Below are positions 27,419 to 36,671 of a stretch of DNA of 64,000 bases, piece by piece. The notes under the pieces were generated by a model that worked only from the letters and a program-made list of their open reading frames with translations, was not told the DNA's origin and searched no databases. The stretch covers positions 81,407 through 145,406 of the forward strand of contig CAMARW010000006.1 of NCBI GenBank assembly GCA_945860865.1, in the 5' to 3' direction. Numbering within the stretch: position 1 is the stretch's first letter; each line of letters opens with the position of its first letter. This stretch comes from Chitinophaga pinensis. Lineage in GTDB: Bacteria; Bacteroidota; Bacteroidia; UKL13-3. Made by a program: the position numbers and the translations under genes.

Positions 27419-27449
27419 AAAAAACCTTGTTAATAAATGCTTAACAAGG
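27419..27449 (-). terminator. Intrinsic terminator of the glycosylation operon
   Basis: A perfect 9-bp stem (27441-27449 with 27425-27433) with a 7-base loop is followed on the minus strand by six T (27419-27424). It begins two bases after the stop codon of the 974-residue protein. Confidence 0.85.
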
Positions 27450-27450
27450 G

Positions 27451-30375
27451 TTAGTTTCCGCCCAATGCCCTATACCGTTCCATACATTGTTTGGCATATT
27501 CTGGTTGGTTGAGCTTATTAAAAACATCGGCTAATTCTCCCCAAGCCTCCTTCATGTTTTGGTTAATGCCTAAGGCCAATTGGTAGTTATCTGATGCTTT
27601 TTGTAGGTTACCAGTTACATTGTATGCCTTAGCTAAATAATAGTAAGCTTCTGGAATACTTATATTATGCCTTTTAGCCATTTCTAAGTTTTTGATGGCA
27701 TTGTTGTAGTCATTTAAGTTTAAGTAAGCCAAGGCGCTGTAGTACCAGCTTTCTGATACATTCTCTTTGTATTTGGTACTAGTATTAAACGATTCGGTGG
27801 CTTTTAAAAACTCTTTTCTGTTAAAGTATACCAAACCTAAATTGCCATGTGCAGTAAAGTTTTCTGGGTAAATGGCTATGGCTTTTTTCAACATTATTTC
27901 TGCACTATCAAAGCTTCCAGTATTGATAAGTGAGAAGCCAAGCATTCTCCATGCTTCTTCGTCTTTTGGTGCGTATGAAACGGCTTGTTTAAAGTAATAA
28001 ACAGACGAATCAAATTGTGCTTTATCTAAGGCATCGTAACCCATAGGCATGTAATAATTTTCTCTTTTAACTACGGCTGCCAGTGGAATGCCATCTGCTG
28101 ATACTGTATATACGGTTCCTTTGGGTGGAAACGATCCATTTTGTAGTTCGTTTTTAGAAAAGGTACGGGTGGTTAATATTAAATAATCCCACTTTTGTTT
28201 TTGTTCTTCTGTTTCCCTGGTCCATACAAATTGCAAACGTGGATTAATTTGATGTGCCCAATAGGAGGCTGTGGTAGTTTCGTTGTTTATTGCTACTACT
28301 AAGGTGTCTGTGGGATGTTGCTTGGCAATCCATTCTGCTGCTTCCCTGCAAGAGTTGCTATAATAATCTGTTTCGTATTCGCCGTAAGCACCTGCTAAGC
28401 CTCCCACTAATTCGTTAAAATATACGTATTGGTTGGGGTGATTTTGGAATACCCAAATAGTAGGCTTTGCAAATAGAATAGTTAGGATGAGGGCAACCCC
28501 AATAGCAATTACTTTTTTCTGACCCAATAAGTAATCAAATGCAAGGGCTGCTAAAACTACAGCAAAAGGAAGTAAAAATAAGTAATGGCGCCATCCATTA
28601 TAGTAGTTTATATTGCTGTATTCTGCATATAAGATTGGAAAGAACAGCATAAATATGAGCATAAGCCAATTACCAAACCCAATTTTTTTACTAAGGCCAA
28701 GCACCAATATGATGGAAGCTATTACACCAATAAGCAGATATAATGGATTGCCAATTCCTAAAAATTTAAAAACGTAATACCAAGGTGCATCGGTAATCAT
28801 GTACATGCGTTTTCCTTCAAAAAGCTCCACATTATTGGTATAAAATGCGTTTTCAGCTGCTTTTACATAAGCTTGAAAGGGGTGTTTAAATGGGTTTTTT
28901 AACGCATAAGGCCACAAGCTTATTCCAATTACATAGCTCATACTTGCCACAGCAAGGAATAACTTTAAGAAGGGTAAAAATAAATCGCCAAATTTGGCTT
29001 CTTTTTTGCGCAATTTATCGAGTGCGTAAATGGCTAAAAACAAACCCAAATAGGCCACCAATAAAAAGGCTCCCACGCGTGAGGCAATGCCAATACCTAT
29101 GCCAAATGCCAGCCAAAATAAGTCTCTAAATTTGGGCTTGGGCAAACTGCGCATTACTTTTACAATATAATAACCAGCAAAGGCAAATCCAGTTGCAAAC
29201 GGAATATCGGTTGGGTTGTTCATACTATGACCCAGCCAGCCTGGATTAAATTGCATAAACAAAATGGCTAAAAATGCAGCACGCCAGCCAGCCAACTCAA
29301 AAGCAAGCATGGCAGCAAAAATTAACCCAATTAGTCCGTATATAGCATTAATAAAATGCCTAGTTTCATAAATACCCGTGCCAAACCAATTGTAAGCAAT
29401 GGCCGAAATGGTGTTCATTTGTTCGCCATAAAACCGGTAGGCTTGTCTAATATAATCTGCGCTGCTAGTGCTCTCTGCCAAGGCTGCCGTATCTGAACCA
29501 AAACTGCCAAGGTAGTTATAGGCTAATTGTGAATATTCGTTGTGTGCTTTTTCATCCCAAGTGCTGCCGTAATCCTGACTCAAAATAGGCATAGCAAAAA
29601 CACTGATGAGGAAAATAGTAAAGAAGGCAAAACGGTAAATAGGATGGTTTCCATCTAACCAATTATGTTCCCTGTTTTTAAACTGCCACAAGGCATCTTT
29701 CACAAAAAAATGAAAGCGTAGTGAAAAAACATTTTTAAAAACGCTTACTAAAGGAAATCTTTTTATTTCATCAGCAGCTACTTCAAATTCTGCTGTTTTT
29801 AATTGGTATCCTCTGGCTAAGTTTAGTGTTTGGTGAAAACTATTAGCAGTTGTTAGTTGATTGGTTAACCAATTAGTTAAGTTCTGGGTTTTACCTATTA
29901 AAATATTGCAGTTATTGTCGCTATATTGAACAGGTGTTAGCAGCCGCATTAAACTATTACTAACTTTTACAGAAAAAGGGACTTTACCCTTGTTTTTCTG
30001 AGTAGTGCTGCCCACATACAAAGTATCATTAGTAATATTCTTTTTATTAGTTTGCACTAATTGTATAAGATTACCAAAGTTACTTGGTGCCTCATAAAAA
30101 AGAATACAATTTAACCCCGTTGCTAGGCTAGCCATAGAGGCAAAATTCTGATTTAATGTTTGTGTGGGTTCAAAAATTTGTTGTTTTACTTTTGATTTAT
30201 TTATTGCATCTTCTATTGCTTTGTTAGCAATAGATTCTGAAACTAAAAAAATTAGTTCTACATCAATTTTTGTTTTGGAAATAAAATTTTGAACATTTAT
30301 CCAGTATCCAATATCAACCCCGCGAGCGTCTGCCATTACGGAGATTTTATTTTCTGAAAGTATTTGTTTTTCCAT
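27451..30375 (-). CDS. GT39-like membrane glycosyltransferase with N-terminal GT2-like and C-terminal TPR regions
   Basis: A 974-residue, three-part protein. Residues 1-235 have no membrane helix and resemble a GT2 (dolichol-phosphate-mannose synthase type) fold, but the usual DDGSxD and DxD motifs are absent. Residues about 250-650 hold a dozen membrane helices with the acidic loop DYGSTWDEKAHNEY (about 268-281) after the first helix, as in PMT/ArnT enzymes that use polyprenyl-phosphate sugars. Residues about 775-970 are five or so TPR repeats. It is the last gene of an operon with a GT2 synthase and a methyltransferase: the synthase may make the lipid-linked sugar this enzyme transfers. Acceptor unknown. 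The N-terminal assignment is tentative. Confidence 0.75.
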   Translation of the reverse strand: MEKQILSENKISVMADARGVDIGYWINVQNFISKTKIDVELIFLVSESIANKAIEDAINKSKVKQQIFEPTQTLNQNFASMASLATGLNCILFYEAPSNFGNLIQLVQTNKKNITNDTLYVGSTTQKNKGKVPFSVKVSNSLMRLLTPVQYSDNNCNILIGKTQNLTNWLTNQLTTANSFHQTLNLARGYQLKTAEFEVAADEIKRFPLVSVFKNVFSLRFHFFVKDALWQFKNREHNWLDGNHPIYRFAFFTIFLISVFAMPILSQDYGSTWDEKAHNEYSQLAYNYLGSFGSDTAALAESTSSADYIRQAYRFYGEQMNTISAIAYNWFGTGIYETRHFINAIYGLIGLIFAAMLAFELAGWRAAFLAILFMQFNPGWLGHSMNNPTDIPFATGFAFAGYYIVKVMRSLPKPKFRDLFWLAFGIGIGIASRVGAFLLVAYLGLFLAIYALDKLRKKEAKFGDLFLPFLKLFLAVASMSYVIGISLWPYALKNPFKHPFQAYVKAAENAFYTNNVELFEGKRMYMITDAPWYYVFKFLGIGNPLYLLIGVIASIILVLGLSKKIGFGNWLMLIFMLFFPILYAEYSNINYYNGWRHYLFLLPFAVVLAALAFDYLLGQKKVIAIGVALILTILFAKPTIWVFQNHPNQYVYFNELVGGLAGAYGEYETDYYSNSCREAAEWIAKQHPTDTLVVAINNETTTASYWAHQINPRLQFVWTRETEEQKQKWDYLILTTRTFSKNELQNGSFPPKGTVYTVSADGIPLAAVVKRENYYMPMGYDALDKAQFDSSVYYFKQAVSYAPKDEEAWRMLGFSLINTGSFDSAEIMLKKAIAIYPENFTAHGNLGLVYFNRKEFLKATESFNTSTKYKENVSESWYYSALAYLNLNDYNNAIKNLEMAKRHNISIPEAYYYLAKAYNVTGNLQKASDNYQLALGINQNMKEAWGELADVFNKLNQPEYAKQCMERYRALGGN

Positions 30376-30399
30376 GAGGTGAATTGAATGTAGAGCAGT

Positions 30400-30948
30400 T
30401 TATATTTTTTCGAATACAAAAAGGTTGTTTAAACCCAATTGGAATTTTTCTTTGTGCAGTAATTTAAAAAGTGGTTTGGCAAAGATGCGCTCGGTATCTT
30501 CTGGTTTGTAACCATAATGTTCTTCTAAACTCATGCCTTCTATGAGTCTTAATTTTAACAAAATTGATAAAATTTGGTCTACGCTAGGAGATGGAACAGT
30601 AATAATAAGTTTGCCTTTAGGAAGCAGGTATTGCCAGCAATCTTTGGCCAATTGGTTTTGCTGTTGGGTAGGTATATGTTCTAAAACAGCTAATAAGGTA
30701 ATAGCATTTACTTGTTGGTCTTTCGGACAAGCTTCTGGAAAATACCCGGGGTATAAATCGTAAAAATCTGTTGTAATTTTTTGGGTGAGCGTAGGGTCAA
30801 CCCCAATACCTTTAGAAATATAACCTTTCCACTGTTCAAACATTACGCCATCTACGCTACCAATATCTAAAACACTATCGTTTTTTTGAATAAATTTTTT
30901 GGCCTGTTTTATCCTTACATTTTGCAAATACCTATCTAATGCTTTCAT
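30400..30948 (-). CDS. Class I SAM-dependent methyltransferase
   Basis: A 182-residue methyltransferase with motif I VLDIGSVDGVMFEQW (residues 26-40), an acidic residue in GIGVDPT ending the second strand (about 50), and a post-motif ITLLAVLEHIP (about 85-95) typical of small-molecule or glycolipid methyltransferases. It lies between two glycosyltransferase genes on the same strand (gaps 9 and 24 bases), so the acceptor may be a lipid or glycan of that pathway. Confidence 0.85.
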   Translation of the reverse strand: MKALDRYLQNVRIKQAKKFIQKNDSVLDIGSVDGVMFEQWKGYISKGIGVDPTLTQKITTDFYDLYPGYFPEACPKDQQVNAITLLAVLEHIPTQQQNQLAKDCWQYLLPKGKLIITVPSPSVDQILSILLKLRLIEGMSLEEHYGYKPEDTERIFAKPLFKLLHKEKFQLGLNNLFVFEKI

Positions 30949-30957
30949 TTTTTACAA

Positions 30958-32124
30958 TTATTTTTTGTTAACTTGTAAAACGCTCAGGAAAAAACTTGAA
31001 AGGATGGTTTGTAACCCTAAAATAATTGCAATTACACTGGGAATTACTTTTCTTAAAATCTCTGAATATTCTAACGGACCAAAATCTTTAGCTTCCCATA
31101 AAGACAATGAGTACAAGGTGCCACCTACACCAGATAAAAGAATAATTAATCCAATGATTAACCCCAATTCCATAGAGAAAATGTTGGATGCTTTTGCCAG
31201 AGAATCTTTCTCTGGTAAAAAGCCTGCTTGTACTGCGTAGGTTCTGGTAAATACGCCAAAGCTTAAGGCTTGGTAACCTACTATAATAAAGGCTCCGGCA
31301 TACAATAATGTGTTGGTATCAAATACAATGTGCGGCAGCATTTCTACTGGTCCTTGCATAATAAAAATACTCATGATAATGCCCAAAAGCATCAGGAAAA
31401 TTCCAGGATAAAGAAATAACCAGCGCGGACTATAAATAAGCAGAAAACGGAGGTGTCTCCAGCCATCACGCCAGGTGCGTAAATGAGGTGGTCTGCTGCG
31501 GCCATCTTTACTCAGTGTAGTGGGTACTTCGGCAATATTTAATTTAAAAATAGTTGCCTTTACAACCATTTCGCTGGCAAACTCCATACCGGTTGTTTTA
31601 AGGTCTAATAAACTCACAATATCTTGTCTGAACCCACGCAAGCCACAATGAAAATCACTTACTGGGCAATTAAAAAACAAGCGGCCAATAAATGATAGCA
31701 CCGGATTACCAAGATACCTATGTAAAAACGGCATAGCACCTGGGGCAACTCCTCCCATAAAACGATTGCCCATTACTAAATCTTTGCCTGCCCTCAACTC
31801 ATTCACAAACAAGGTAAGATTGCCAAAATCGTAGCTATCATCACTATCGCCCATAATTACAAACTTTCCCTTGGCTGCCTCAATGGCACCCATTAAGGCA
31901 CTTCCGTATCCTTTTCTAGGTATGTTTATAACGCGTGCACCAAGGTCTGTAGCCATTTTTTGCGATCCATCTGTGCTACCATTGTCGCCAATCACAACCT
32001 CACCAATTACTTGGTTGGCTTCCATCCATGCAAGGGCTTTTCGTATGCACGTTTCTATAGTTTCGGCCTCGTTTAAACAAGGCATTACTACACTTAATTC
32101 GATTGTATTATTTGGTAAATTCAT
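30958..32124 (-). CDS. GT2 family glycosyltransferase, polyprenyl-phosphate sugar synthase type
   Basis: A 388-residue enzyme. The GT2 domain spans residues 1-240 with LSVVMPCLNEAETIE (9-23), IGDNGSTDGS (45-54) and the metal-binding GDSDDSYDF (about 92-100). Three to four membrane helices follow at about 240-380. This is the layout of dolichol/undecaprenyl-phosphate mannose or glucose synthases with a membrane anchor. First gene of a three-gene operon with its own promoter (32138-32168); it probably supplies the donor for the GT39-like enzyme two genes downstream. Confidence 0.88.
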   Translation of the reverse strand: MNLPNNTIELSVVMPCLNEAETIETCIRKALAWMEANQVIGEVVIGDNGSTDGSQKMATDLGARVINIPRKGYGSALMGAIEAAKGKFVIMGDSDDSYDFGNLTLFVNELRAGKDLVMGNRFMGGVAPGAMPFLHRYLGNPVLSFIGRLFFNCPVSDFHCGLRGFRQDIVSLLDLKTTGMEFASEMVVKATIFKLNIAEVPTTLSKDGRSRPPHLRTWRDGWRHLRFLLIYSPRWLFLYPGIFLMLLGIIMSIFIMQGPVEMLPHIVFDTNTLLYAGAFIIVGYQALSFGVFTRTYAVQAGFLPEKDSLAKASNIFSMELGLIIGLIILLSGVGGTLYSLSLWEAKDFGPLEYSEILRKVIPSVIAIILGLQTILSSFFLSVLQVNKK

Positions 32125-32137
32125 ATAACCTGAATTG

Positions 32138-32168
32138 CGAAAATAAATAATTAAGCCACTTCACACAA
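32138..32168 (-). promoter_or_regulatory. Promoter of the glycosylation operon
   Basis: On the minus strand TTG (32166-32168), 20 bases, TATTTTCG (32138-32145), 13 bases before the GT2 start codon. Confidence 0.6.
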
Positions 32169-32190
32169 TTTCCAGTCATAATTTTATGAT

Positions 32191-33369
32191 TTAGCGCTTT
32201 TCTTTTTTAAACGCCACTTCCTCCACTGTTTTTATCAATGCCGCTTTTAACTCATCGGTATTAATTTTTTTTGCAGCAGAAATAAATATAGCGGGATAAT
32301 TTTCTTTGGCCATCCAAGATTTTTTTAATTGGGTAATGTATTCTTGTTTGCTTGCTATGGTTTCGTCTCCCAATAAAAAGGGTTCTTTGAGTTGATCTAT
32401 TTTATTAAACACTAGAATAACCTCTTTATTAAGTGCACCAATTTCTTTGAGGGTTTCGTTTACCACATGTATTTGATTTTCAAAACTGGGGTGACTAATA
32501 TCTACCACATGCAGGAGGATATCTGCTTCTCTAATTTCATCTAGTGTAGACTTAAAACATTCTACTAATTGGTGTGGTAGTTTTCTGATAAATCCAACAG
32601 TATCACTTAACAAAAAGGATGCCTCAGGCCAGCTAACTTTTCGCACGGTACTATCTAATGTGGCAAATAATTTATCCTCAGCAAACACATCACTTTTGGC
32701 AATAACATTCATTAAAGTAGACTTTCCTACATTGGTATAACCTACCAAAGAAACCCGCATTTTTAAATCACGGTTTCTGCGCTGAGTGGCTGCTTGCTTA
32801 TCAATAACATCTAATCTTTCTTTAAGCTTTGTGATGGTATTTCTTAAAATACGTCTGTCTGTTTCAATTTCAGATTCACCAGGGCCTTTCATTCCAATTC
32901 CGCCTTTGTGTTTGCTTAAATGTGTCCACATCCTAGTTAATCTAGGCAATAGGTATTGTGTTTGAGCCAGCTCAACTTGAAACTTTGCTTGCGCACTTTG
33001 CGCCCTTGAAGCAAATATGTCTAGGATTAAATTGCTTCTATCTAGTATTTTACATTTGAGTGTATGTTCTAAGTTACGCAATTGTGAAGGACTTAATTCA
33101 TCATCAAACAGCACAATATCTATTTCGTTTGCAGTTACGTATTCTGAAATTTCTTGTAACTTACCTTCGCCAATAAATGTGCGTGGATTTGGGAAGGTGA
33201 GTTTTTGTAAAAATCTTTTTTTTACTAATGCACCTGCTGTATGGGCTAAAAACGACAGCTCATCTAGGTACTCTTCGGCTTGTTCTAGGCGCTGGTGTTG
33301 GGTTATTACGCCTACAATTACTACCTCTTCTTGTTTTTTTGCAGTATTGAATAATTTTGTTCGAGCCAT
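32191..33369 (-). CDS. hflX: Ribosome-associated GTPase HflX
   Basis: A 392-residue translational GTPase of the OBG-HflX superfamily that splits stalled ribosomes under stress. The N-terminal HflX domain has NPRTFIGEGKLQEI (about 60-73) and DDELSPSQLRNLE; the linker has GGIGMKGPGESEIETDRR; the G domain shows G1 GYTNVGKST (about 209-217), G3 DTVGFI, and G4 NKID. The C-terminus is of normal length. It is divergent from the 33439 gene and its TATTTTTG box at 33386-33393 (minus strand) may be the -7 element. Confidence 0.96.
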   Translation of the reverse strand: MARTKLFNTAKKQEEVVIVGVITQHQRLEQAEEYLDELSFLAHTAGALVKKRFLQKLTFPNPRTFIGEGKLQEISEYVTANEIDIVLFDDELSPSQLRNLEHTLKCKILDRSNLILDIFASRAQSAQAKFQVELAQTQYLLPRLTRMWTHLSKHKGGIGMKGPGESEIETDRRILRNTITKLKERLDVIDKQAATQRRNRDLKMRVSLVGYTNVGKSTLMNVIAKSDVFAEDKLFATLDSTVRKVSWPEASFLLSDTVGFIRKLPHQLVECFKSTLDEIREADILLHVVDISHPSFENQIHVVNETLKEIGALNKEVILVFNKIDQLKEPFLLGDETIASKQEYITQLKKSWMAKENYPAIFISAAKKINTDELKAALIKTVEEVAFKKEKR

Positions 33370-33377
33370 GTGTTAAT

Positions 33378-33413
33378 TTTGTGCCCAAAAATACCTTAGA
33401 AAAGGTATCTTCG
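33378..33413 (+). promoter_or_regulatory. Promoter of the 33439-39523 operon
   Basis: TTTG (33378-33381), 24 bases, TATCTTCG (33406-33413). The spacing is a little long. It overlaps the likely hflX promoter region on the other strand, so the two divergent units share about 70 bases of control region. Confidence 0.45.
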
Positions 33414-33438
33414 CTTTTTTCAAATATTTAACAAATAA

Positions 33439-34908
33439 ATGGCATTTAGACGGTTTTTCTTTTTATTACTTTTTTCTCAAAGCATAATTTGTTTTGGGCA
33501 AATAGTTGAATGGGGAAATTCGCAAAAAATAAAGCAAAAAAATTTATACTCACAAATAGTTGGTGAGGCCCCAAGTGGCATTTATGTGCTCCGCTGCAAA
33601 AACCAAGATTTTTCAAGGGATGTAATAGTTGAAAAATATAAAATTAACTTGAGCTTAGAGGTTAGTACCCCAGCACCCATAACCATTAATGGAAATATTG
33701 AAAGAGCATTATTAGTAAACAATGAATTGTATTTCTTTATCAGTGCTAAAAACACCATTACCAATAATATCGATATTTTGGCTCAAAAAGTAGAACCCAG
33801 CTTAAAGGCTGCGGGTTTACCTTTCGTAATTGCAAGTGTTCCAAGTAATCAAATAATTGATAAAAGAAAAATTCAAATTAAAACCTCTGCAGACAAAAAG
33901 AAAGTGGTAATGCTATTTATTAGCAAGGGAGAAACTGGCGGAGAATCAAAGCTAAATTTATATGCATATGATGAATCTGTGCAGCAAATTTTTGGTAAAC
34001 AGTTTATCTTAAATGATAGGCCCGATGATGTTTTTATAACCAATTTTGAGTTAGATAATTTAGGCAATGCTTTTGTTCTTTTAGATTTTCCTGCAAAAAA
34101 CCCTAAAATTCAAGTAGACAATAGAGATTTTTATTTATATAGCTATTACCCGCAAGAAGATAAGATGTTGGCCTATCAATTAGCTAATGAACAAATGTTT
34201 GTAGAAGAGCTTTCTCTTTGTATTAATAATTTTAAACAAACTGTTTCGGTGGCAGGATTTTATTCTAGCGAAAACGGCTCTCTGGTAAATGGCTATTTTA
34301 TGGAACGCTTTAACATAAGTAAAAAAGTTACAGAAGAAAAATACGCAGCTGCCTTAGACCCCGCATTACTTGCCCAAATTACAGGAGGTAAAATAGACAA
34401 GAGATCTCCTGAACTAAAAAATTATTATATTAGAAAACTTGTTTCTAGAAGCGATGGGGGTATAATCATTATTGCAGAAAAGTTTACTCGTAGCGAACAA
34501 CGATATAGTTATTATATGAATAATATGCCGCAAGAAGGTGTCAGAATAGCCTATAATTATGATGATGTGGCCATTATATCTGTAAATAAAGACGGTAGCA
34601 TTCAATTTGGTGATTTGCTAAGAAAGCGGCAAACCTCTGTTGGAGATGGTGGGTATGTGTCTGGCATTACTTGTATTCCAACTCAAGATCAAATTTTTAT
34701 ACTGTACAATTCAGAATTGGATAAAGATGGAAATATTATGGCGCGAAATGTGAATTTTTTGGGCAAGGCAGAAGAGAGAATTGCAGTTAAATCAAGTAGT
34801 TTTAGTGTTTCACTTATACCCAGCGATGGCAAACAAACGGGTCCAAATACCTTTATTGGTTCAACCATAAAGGATAAACAATACACACTTATTCGTTTAA
34901 TCTTTTAA
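33439..34908 (+). CDS. Exported protein of unknown function
   Basis: I do not recognise this 489-residue protein. It has a signal peptide (cleavage near ICFGQ, residue 21) and no later membrane helix; the rest is beta-rich with regularly spaced segments such as GIYVLRCKNQDF, GGIIIIAEKFTRSEQRYSYY and DQIFILYNSELDKDGNI, which resemble blades of a propeller. It is probably periplasmic or at the outer membrane. It is the first gene of a tight four-gene run with a DUF6427 membrane protein, a YdcF-like protein and uvrA. Confidence 0.75.
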   Translation: MAFRRFFFLLLFSQSIICFGQIVEWGNSQKIKQKNLYSQIVGEAPSGIYVLRCKNQDFSRDVIVEKYKINLSLEVSTPAPITINGNIERALLVNNELYFFISAKNTITNNIDILAQKVEPSLKAAGLPFVIASVPSNQIIDKRKIQIKTSADKKKVVMLFISKGETGGESKLNLYAYDESVQQIFGKQFILNDRPDDVFITNFELDNLGNAFVLLDFPAKNPKIQVDNRDFYLYSYYPQEDKMLAYQLANEQMFVEELSLCINNFKQTVSVAGFYSSENGSLVNGYFMERFNISKKVTEEKYAAALDPALLAQITGGKIDKRSPELKNYYIRKLVSRSDGGIIIIAEKFTRSEQRYSYYMNNMPQEGVRIAYNYDDVAIISVNKDGSIQFGDLLRKRQTSVGDGGYVSGITCIPTQDQIFILYNSELDKDGNIMARNVNFLGKAEERIAVKSSSFSVSLIPSDGKQTGPNTFIGSTIKDKQYTLIRLIF

Positions 34909-34918
34909 AACAATTATT

Positions 34919-35905
34919 TTGTTAGAAATATTTAGATCCAATTCTTTAGCTTCTATTTTAGGCTTATTGTTGTTTACCTTCTCTATTAGATTAGCTGTAT
35001 TTTTTATTCCTCTTCCAGCCGAACCGGCCTTGCATACTACATTTGCGGAACTTATTTTTAATGGGTTAAAGGCAAATAAATTATTTACACTCCAGTTGGA
35101 GGTGCTAGCTACAGTTCTCATTTTTATGCAGGCCTTGCTACTTAACTACATTGCAGACTCGCATGATATTTTATACAAGGGCAGTGTAATGCCGGGTTTG
35201 TTTTATGTTTTGTTAAATAGTATTTATCCTGAACAATTACTTTTTACGCCTCAATTGCTGGCCAATACCTTTGTAATTTTACTTTTGTATAGATTGTGTT
35301 ATTTATATGAATCGCAAAAACCTTTGTTTCTTGTTTTTGATGCAGCTATTTTACTTGGAATTGGGTTGCTTTTAGATTATGATTTGATTATTTATCTGGT
35401 CTATATTTTGTTGAGCGTATTATTTATGACCTCCTTTAACATTAGGTATTGGTTGGCTGCAATTTTTGGAATTTTTATTCCAACTTATTTTTTAGGGGTT
35501 TACTATTTTTTAACGAATCAACTCGATGATTTTTTAATTTCTTTCCAATATTCTTTTCAAAAAAGCTATTTTAATACCATCGGAATTACTTGGGAAAATG
35601 GCCTTATCTGGCTTATAATTATACCTATTTTTGTTTTTTCTACATTAGCCTTCCAACTCAATTTTTTTAGAAATAAAGTGAAGACTAGGCGTGTTCAGTT
35701 AATCATTATTTTAATGCAATTTTTTGGGGTTCTATCTGTTTTAGCAGAAAACCAAATGTATGTTTATGGATTGCCATTTTTAAGCGTTTCGCTGTCTATT
35801 ATAATGGCAAATTATTTTATAAGGCCTCAAAGAAAAATATTTAAGGATATCTTGTTCGTATTAATGGTTGCTTGCATTTTATATTATCAATTTATTCGAA
35901 GCTAA
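34919..35905 (+). CDS. DUF6427-like integral membrane protein
   Basis: A 328-residue very hydrophobic protein with about ten membrane helices. The opening (MLEIFRSNSLASILGLLL) and length match DUF6427, a Bacteroidota family often placed beside cell-envelope genes, sometimes described as O-antigen-polymerase- or mannosyltransferase-like in topology; no catalytic motif is visible to me. The start is TTG at 34919, ten bases after the previous stop; no in-frame ATG is nearby. It ends one base before the YdcF-like ATG. Confidence 0.7.
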   Translation: MLEIFRSNSLASILGLLLFTFSIRLAVFFIPLPAEPALHTTFAELIFNGLKANKLFTLQLEVLATVLIFMQALLLNYIADSHDILYKGSVMPGLFYVLLNSIYPEQLLFTPQLLANTFVILLLYRLCYLYESQKPLFLVFDAAILLGIGLLLDYDLIIYLVYILLSVLFMTSFNIRYWLAAIFGIFIPTYFLGVYYFLTNQLDDFLISFQYSFQKSYFNTIGITWENGLIWLIIIPIFVFSTLAFQLNFFRNKVKTRRVQLIIILMQFFGVLSVLAENQMYVYGLPFLSVSLSIIMANYFIRPQRKIFKDILFVLMVACILYYQFIRS

Positions 35906-35906
35906 T

Positions 35907-36671
35907 ATGTTTTATTTTCTATCGAAGGTTCTATATGGTTTGGTTGCTCCTATTAGCCTTATTATTATATTATTTCTAATCTATTTTATTACTAAAATAA
36001 AAAGTTATTTGTACTGGACTTTTGGATTATTAGTTTTTTTTACGAATCCCTGGATTGCCCAAAATATGATGGCAAGGTACGAAGTTAAACCCATTGCACT
36101 TAAAGATAAAAGTATGTATGATGCTATTATTATTCCTGCTGGTTTTGTTGTTAATTTTTCTATTGATGGTCAGCAACGTGCCAATTTTAGTGATGGAAAT
36201 GATAGGATGTTACAAGCAATTGATTTGTATAAGAGGGGTGTTTCTTCTAAAATAATCTATACTGGTGGTGCTGATACAGTATTTGGAGATTATGAGGCCG
36301 AGGCTATACTCGGTAAAAACTTTTTAATACAGTGTGGCATCCCAGATTCGTGTATTTGGATTGAAACTAAATCTATGAATACTTATCAAAATGCAGCTTT
36401 TACGGCCAAAATGCTGGATAAAAAGGATAAAAATTGGCATCAAAAAAAGTATTTATTGTGTACCTCGGGGTTTCACATGCGTAGGGCTAAAGCTTGCTTC
36501 CAAAAACAAAATTTTAAAGTGGATGCTTATAGTACAGATATACGAAGTATTAGATCCAAGGATAATGTTTTAAACACCATCATGCCAAGTTATGGTGGGT
36601 TTCAAATTTGGACGTATCTTTGGAAGGAGTGGATTGGTTTAGTGGTATACAAAATGAAGGGTTATATTTAA
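35907..36671 (+). CDS. YdcF/ElyC-like DUF218 membrane protein
   Basis: A 254-residue protein with two N-terminal membrane helices (residues 5-55) and a DUF218 domain after them: YDAIIIPAGF (about 71-80), DRMLQAIDLYKRGVSSKIIYTGG (about 98-120), the Glu in DYEAEA, SMNTYQNA, and SGFHMRRA (about 190-197). The E. coli relatives ElyC and SanA affect envelope integrity and undecaprenyl-phosphate use. I chose ATG 35907 over a TTG 39 bases upstream because the latter lies inside the preceding gene. Its TAA overlaps the uvrA ATG by one base. Confidence 0.88.
   Translation: MFYFLSKVLYGLVAPISLIIILFLIYFITKIKSYLYWTFGLLVFFTNPWIAQNMMARYEVKPIALKDKSMYDAIIIPAGFVVNFSIDGQQRANFSDGNDRMLQAIDLYKRGVSSKIIYTGGADTVFGDYEAEAILGKNFLIQCGIPDSCIWIETKSMNTYQNAAFTAKMLDKKDKNWHQKKYLLCTSGFHMRRAKACFQKQNFKVDAYSTDIRSIRSKDNVLNTIMPSYGGFQIWTYLWKEWIGLVVYKMKGYI

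Noticed and set aside
27115..27420. 101-codon plus-strand frame
   Set aside because: Half of it is antisense to the Fic-like gene, the rest is intergenic; composition is random-looking and there is no promoter.
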